Made by a program: the position numbers and the translations under genes. 64,000 bases of DNA, taken from NCBI RefSeq assembly GCF_023101765.2, contig NC_064212.1, positions 11,718,001 to 11,782,000 on the forward strand. Direction: 5' to 3'. The first letter of the stretch is position 1. The number at the start of each line of letters is the position of its first letter. The notes below the pieces were generated by a model. It was given only the letters and a program-made list of their open reading frames with translations. It made no database searches and was not told the origin of the DNA. This DNA is from Spodoptera frugiperda. Lineage: Eukaryota; Arthropoda; Insecta; Lepidoptera; Noctuidae. This document shows positions 59,557-64,000 of this stretch, piece by piece.

Positions 59557-61220
59557 ATGTACTCCTATTTGAATTTTTTTGTTGTTGTAAGTAGTTTTTG
59601 TTTTTTTTTTTAAAGTTAATTGGTCACAGATTTGCTTATATTTATTTGTATATAGGTACTATATTATGTTATGTGCCACATTAATATTATCATCCTATAA
59701 GTGGCCACTGCTGAGCAAAGGCCTCTTCTCCCATGGAAAAGGTTTAAGCATTAATTACCACGCTTGCTTAATGCGTTTTTGGAGTTTGTCCCATGTAATA
59801 GGGGGCGAGCCTATACTGTCATATACTGCACAATTCCAGAGTTGTCCAAGTTGCTACTGAGAAATTTTCGAAAAAAGCCCAGCAATATTTTGCCCTACCC
59901 GGGAATCAAACTCGAGATCCCAAACTATTGCCTGGGTCATCAAACTCACACATTAATAATGACCTGATAGTTCATCAGTAATAGTTTATATTAACTTTTT
60001 TATATATTTTTATATTACAGCTACTATCTTTAAATATTGTAACCTGTAGCAGTAACTCTGATGGAGAATTTGATAACAAAGCTATATCGAAATTGGGTAA
60101 GATTGTAGCTTGTAACATTGTGAAAAGTGTTTTTTAATTCTTTACATTAAGGTATATTTTACCTTGCTTTTAGATTTGATTTTAAGGTGTAAAATTGATT
60201 GTAGTGTCAGGGTTGTCCGCGTTAACGGGTGGCCAGGGTGATGGTGTTGAGAGTCTCCTTGGGAGCGCTCTCGAAGGATTGGACTTGGGATCGGGATCTA
60301 GTTCATCATCAGAAATGGTTCAATCTGATCTGGACAGCAAAGGTATGTTTTTTTATATCTTCACGCCTTTAATCCCCGAAAGTGTGGGCAGAGGTGCACA
60401 TAATGCCAATATACACCCACATTTCACAATTTATGTTGTAAGTCCCATGTTATAGGTGGTGAGCCTATTGCCATATACCGGGCACATTTCCAGACTTCGT
60501 GCTACCACTGAGAAATTTTCGAAAAACCGAAAAAAGCCCAAGTAATAAAGGTATGATCATCGGTCGAAAAATGTATATTATCTTCTTTTTATATTTTTTA
60601 GTAAATGATTAAATATATTTTACAGAAATAAAAAAATATTTCAATACTATGGGTGAGTTGATTTTATAGGTTAATAGTCTATTTCTTTGTTTTTTTTTAT
60701 AATACTAAATTTTTTACTATATTAATCATTATTTTAGCTAAAAAAGAAGAAAAATATTACAAGAAGGCCATGCGTAAGTTGTTTCAGGATAAAATTATTA
60801 TATCGGGGTAACTTTGACCCAAATTCTATAACCAATAGGAATCCAGAGATACAAAGCGTATATTAGTTTTAATTGGTCTAAAAGTTTGGGTCAAAGTTAC
60901 CCCTCAGGTCAAAGAAACCCTATTTTTATAGTATTTACCTCAATTATTAATTTGTGTATTTTTTATTATTTATAGAAGATCAAATAAGTGAAGAAGGTAT
61001 GTTAAAATTGAATATAATATTCTTTAAAAACCTAGATACATTAATACTCAAGTCATTATCACATTTTTTTACAGAAAAGAATCAATTGAAATATTACGAA
61101 AACTTATTGACTCAAATTAAATCTCTGAATGGTAAGGGAAAAATACAATTAATTAAGAACAATAACATAATATCATTATACAATTCTAAAATTATATTAT
61201 TTTGTATTTTTTCAGTATAA
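59557..61220 (+). CDS. micro-exon gene 1: small secreted protein, unknown family
   Basis: Eight-exon model: 59557-59586, 60021-60096, 60205-60342, 60626-60652, 60738-60773, 60976-60996, 61075-61131 and 61216-61220. It encodes 129 residues. Exon 1 (MYSYLNFFVV) ends at GTAAGT in phase 0, and exon 2 continues LLSLNIVTCSS, so together they form a signal peptide. Every later junction is phase 1. Exon 3 is Gly/Ser/Leu-rich and acidic (VSGLSALTGGQGDG, LEGLDLGSGSSSSSE). Exons 4-7 are Lys/Glu/Tyr-rich and probably helical (EIKKYFNTM, AKKEEKYYKKAM, EKNQLKYYENLLTQIKSLN). The last exon gives V-stop. AATAAA signals follow at 61252 and 61266. An in-frame ATG at 59545 has better initiator context, but paralogy with gene 2 favours 59557. 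I do not recognise the family. A role in secretion is inferred from the signal peptide only. Confidence 0.75.
59690..59940. mobile_element. family G fragment fused to reverse SINE 1 (intron 1 of gene 1)
   Basis: CCTATAAGTGGCCACTGCTG to about 59785 is family G. GTCCCATGTAATAGGGGGCG through CCCGGGAATCAAACTCGAG is SINE 1 on the minus strand, lacking its tail. Both sit inside the first intron of micro-exon gene 1. Confidence 0.7.
60357..60548 (-). mobile_element. SINE 1 fragment in intron 3 of gene 1
   Basis: TCACGCCTTTAATCCCCGAA, TGGTGAGCCTATTGCCATAT and AATTTTCGAAAAACCGAAAA. The tRNA-like head is absent. Confidence 0.75.
60805..60903. mobile_element. 99 bp palindromic MITE in intron 5 of gene 1
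   Basis: GGGGTAACTTTGACCCAAA and its exact complement TTTGGGTCAAAGTTACCCC form the ends. Complementarity continues imperfectly inward (TAACCAATAG / TAATTGGTCTAA). Confidence 0.8.
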
Positions 61221-61251
61221 AATGAAGAACACGAAATATCATTTTTCGAAA

Positions 61252-61271
61252 AATAAAAAACAAAGAATAAA
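61252..61271 (+). terminator. polyadenylation signals of micro-exon gene 1
   Basis: Two AATAAA hexamers (61252-61257 and 61266-61271) lie 32-51 bases after the TAA stop of gene 1. They are followed by a T-rich stretch from about 61284, as expected for cleavage and polyadenylation. Confidence 0.6.
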
Positions 61272-61700
61272 ATTATAACGATGTTTTATTTTTTAAGTTG
61301 TTGATTAGTAATTAAGTAGGTACCTATACAGTATACAATAATATATTATGCAATTGTATTGCTTTTTAATCTTTGAAATTATCAAAATCGGTACAGTCAT
61401 TTCAGATATTAGCCCGAACAAACAGACAGACCGAAAAAAATCTTAAAAATGTATTATTTTGGTATACGTCCCAAAGCATATAGTAAAAAGGGGTTATTAG
61501 TGTAGATACCAGCACTTGATAGTCCACTGTACGACTATGAGACGTCTTTATTTAAGAGAGTTTGTCATTTTCTTCATGCTTGGCAGGCAGGTTAGAGTTT
61601 GGTTGGTTTACCATAGAGCAGTAATTCCTAGTCCCTGTGAATGACCCCGGTCAATGTGAAGTCCCACCTCTACGATATATTATTATGCAAAAAGAGTTGA

Positions 61701-61944
<244 letters not shown>

Positions 61945-62082
61945 GAACTCTCTGAAACTTTGTATTGAAGAAAGAAAGAACATAAGAAAAAATATTTCAC
62001 ACCCTATGTGCAGGCTATTGAATGTTTAAACATGTTGTACTGTCTGCGGTCTGTTGTCTGTCTGTCAAGTCTGCGGCTAAAT

Positions 62083-62217
62083 ACCGGAGCTGCGGACAAC
62101 CTAACAGGTTACCGGGGCTCCGGCTTAAAGCAAGAAAAGGAACGAGGTGATTTTTAGTCAGTAAGAGTCTGACACTTTTCACTGTCGCATCTAAGGCCAG
62201 AGAAGTCATCGGATGAT
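62083..62217 (+). mobile_element. LINE 3' tail between genes 1 and 2
   Basis: CCGGAGCTGCGGACAACCTA, TTAGTCAGTAAGAGTCTGAC and TCATCGGATGATCAG. The A-rich end is lost. Confidence 0.7.
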
Positions 62218-62530
62218 CAGTTCAGCATGTGCAAGGCGGGACTTTGTGCACCACTGCTGCATGAGCATTTAATTGCAGGCGGGAGGGCGTTGCTGCACAC
62301 CGCATATAAAAAAAAAACATGTATAAACGGAATTAAAACAAAAAAATCTATTGTATTGTTAGTGGTTAATAAACAACAATAATCTCGTAACCTCCTTTTC
62401 AGTCAAAACCATATTTAATTAGCTGTAATTGGTTGATAATTACCGTATGGTCTTAATTAATTAAATGCATTGAATCGTGATTAAGTCCAATCAGTAAATT
62501 CGCCATTCAATCATTCACTGCGGCAGGTCT

Positions 62531-62538
62531 TGACGTCA
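62531..62538. promoter_or_regulatory. CRE palindrome upstream of micro-exon gene 2
   Basis: TGACGTCA lies 22 bases before the ATG of gene 2. It matches the CREB/ATF full palindrome. Gene 1 lacks it at the matching place. Whether it sits in the promoter or the 5' UTR is unknown. Confidence 0.35.
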
Positions 62539-62559
62539 TAGTAAACATTGATTGTTGTA

Positions 62560-64000
62560 ATGTACTTTCGATTTTATTTACTCACATTTGTAAGATTTGT
62601 ACATATTAGGTCATTTTTCTGTTTTATAATGAAAATTTATTAATATTGTTTATTATTTTTTTTAGTTTCTCTTGGTAATAGAAGAAAAGGTTGTTTATTC
62701 AAAAGATGGGTTAAATTACAGGGAAGCCAGTAAGTATAAGCGATACATCTCATTCGGTCTCTGCCTCTGGCAGAGACTATGAAACGCTAATTGCTACGAT
62801 TCTTACATACCTTTATCGCTTCGCATCAACAGTCATCAGTCTTTTTATGCATAAATATTAACCAAAAAAATATCAAATATAATACATACCTAAATATGAA
62901 TGTATTAAGTTACCGTGTCAAGATATTTTGAGAAAGCACTTGAAATATTTAATGAGAATCTACTAAAATAAAATATACTGGTCTACATAGAGAGAAATAT
63001 TTTGTTTACTTACAGTGGAATACGTACGGGATGATGATACTGAGGGCGAAATCGAAACATTAAGCCAAGGTAAATATTTTTAATTATTTGTTTGCATTGA
63101 TGTTTGAAAGCTTGCTTTAAAAGAAAAATCGTTTATACCTTAAACCTTCCACTATGTCTGAAAAATATTATGCTGAAAACCGCAACAAAATCAGTTTATC
63201 CAGACGCAAGATAATCGCACACAAACATACAGGTCATACTGAGAACCTCTTTTTTTGAAAACGGTTAACAAAATATCAATACCGTAGCTTAATTTTTGTG
63301 TGAAATAATTAATTTAAAACATAATTATCTAATTTCAGAATTCGCCAGAATACAGAAAAACTATGGTTTGTATTTTTTATTCGTGAAACATTTTCAGTGC
63401 AAACTTAATCTTATGAATATTATACGTTTCAGCAATATTGCATCCCGACAAATATAATGATTATAAAGGTAAAGATTGATATTTTTAAATAAATAATTTT
63501 CGTAGTTTTGCATAAAATACATCTTCTTTTACTTTCATCCTTAAATTAAATTTGAAATGTCATACATTTATCTTCTACCTGCGGCTTTGTCCGTCTCGTG
63601 TAATAAAAAGTATTCTATGTGTTATTCTCATAATGTATTCCAAGTCTCATCCCGATCCCTTCAGCCATTTTATTGTGATTGAGTAACAAACATACTTACA
63701 CACAAAGTACTTAATACATAAAAACCATACGATATTAAAAAAAAAGATTTATAATACAGTCACTGTCAAGATATACATGTAAGATCATTTTCTTTTTTGC
63801 ATAGCTTTGTTCTATGATAGAAAGCCTCAACAACTATTTTAAGTCGTAGTTTATTAGAGTATTTGACTAAGAATTTGCTATAGTTACCTATAACTATTTA
63901 TAATTTGGGCCCAAACATTTATTTGAGAGTATCCGTGTCCTTTCAGAGCTAAACACCAGAACAATACAACATTATATAAGAATGATACCGCATATTGGTG
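62560..64000 (+). CDS. micro-exon gene 2: tandem paralogue, 3' end outside window
   Basis: Exons: 62560-62589, 62666-62729, 63016-63069, 63339-63365, 63433-63468, and probably 63947 to beyond the window. Exon 1 is again 30 bp, starts ATGTAC after TTGTTGTA, and ends at GTAAG in phase 0 (MYFRFYLLTF). Exon 2 (FLVIEEKVVYSKDGLNYREA) is 64 bp and leaves in phase 1. The 54, 27 and 36 bp exons that follow are symmetric phase 1 (EYVRDDDTEGEIETLSQ; EFARIQKNY; AILHPDKYNDYK). The 27 and 36 bp sizes match exons 4 and 5 of gene 1. The 63947 exon would read ELNTRTIQHYIRMI in phase 1. No exon matching gene 1's 21 bp exon was found with a fitting phase. The hydrophobic N-terminus suggests secretion. The family is unknown. 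Confidence 0.7.
63135..63250. repeat. old dispersed repeat in intron 3 of gene 2
   Basis: TATGCTGAAAACCGCAACAA and ATAATCGCACACAAACATAC match the decayed repeat at 17810. Confidence 0.45.
63575..63720. repeat. decayed RTE/Helitron-like repeat in gene 2
   Basis: TACCTGCGGCTTTGTCCGTC, CCAAGTCTCATCCCGATCCC and GTGATTGAGTAACAAACATA match the copy at 28118. It occupies the place where a 21 bp exon would be expected from gene 1. Confidence 0.5.

Overview
This window is AT-rich, repeat-dense eukaryotic nuclear DNA. It almost certainly comes from a lepidopteran, most likely a noctuid-type moth (inference). The reasons are two tRNA-derived SINE families, Lep1-type Helitron ends, short palindromic MITEs and a very abundant retrotransposon-tail repeat, all recognised as typical of moth genomes, plus a partial insect Pde1c gene with kilobase introns. 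No bacterial operons, CRISPR arrays, rRNA genes or free-standing tRNA genes were seen.

Layout. From the start to about 20.7 kb, and possibly to 36.7 kb, the minus strand carries the 5' part of Pde1c (calcium/calmodulin-dependent cyclic-nucleotide phosphodiesterase). Three exons at 20564-20656, 12295-12451 and 780-893 join in frame. The last one encodes the calmodulin-binding helix and the YAAKVLEAVYIDETK block that precedes the catalytic domain. A fourth exon-like block at 36504-36687 has a compatible phase. Between the exons lie SINEs, truncated LINEs, MITEs and Helitron remnants. From 37 to 59 kb I see no convincing host gene. That stretch is transposon-built: a 2 kb foldback with a LINE fragment in its loop (37671-39687), and a Helitron split by an inverted-repeat transposon that itself holds another insert and a palindrome (51212-54454).

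From 59.5 kb to the end, the plus strand carries two tandem genes assembled almost entirely from micro-exons. Each starts with a 30 bp exon (ATGTAC...) cut inside a signal peptide. The inner exons are symmetric phase-1 exons, including matching 27 and 36 bp exons. Gene 1 is complete (129 residues, 8 exons). Gene 2 runs off the window. Their proteins are small, secreted and not recognised, and they share architecture far more than residues. This is the strongest candidate here for an undescribed system.

The commonest repeat has about fifteen copies. It behaves as the 3' tail of a non-LTR retrotransposon: several copies are 5'-truncated and flanked by 6-13 bp target-site duplications, and one long copy runs on into an ORF resembling an R1-type reverse-transcriptase C-terminus.
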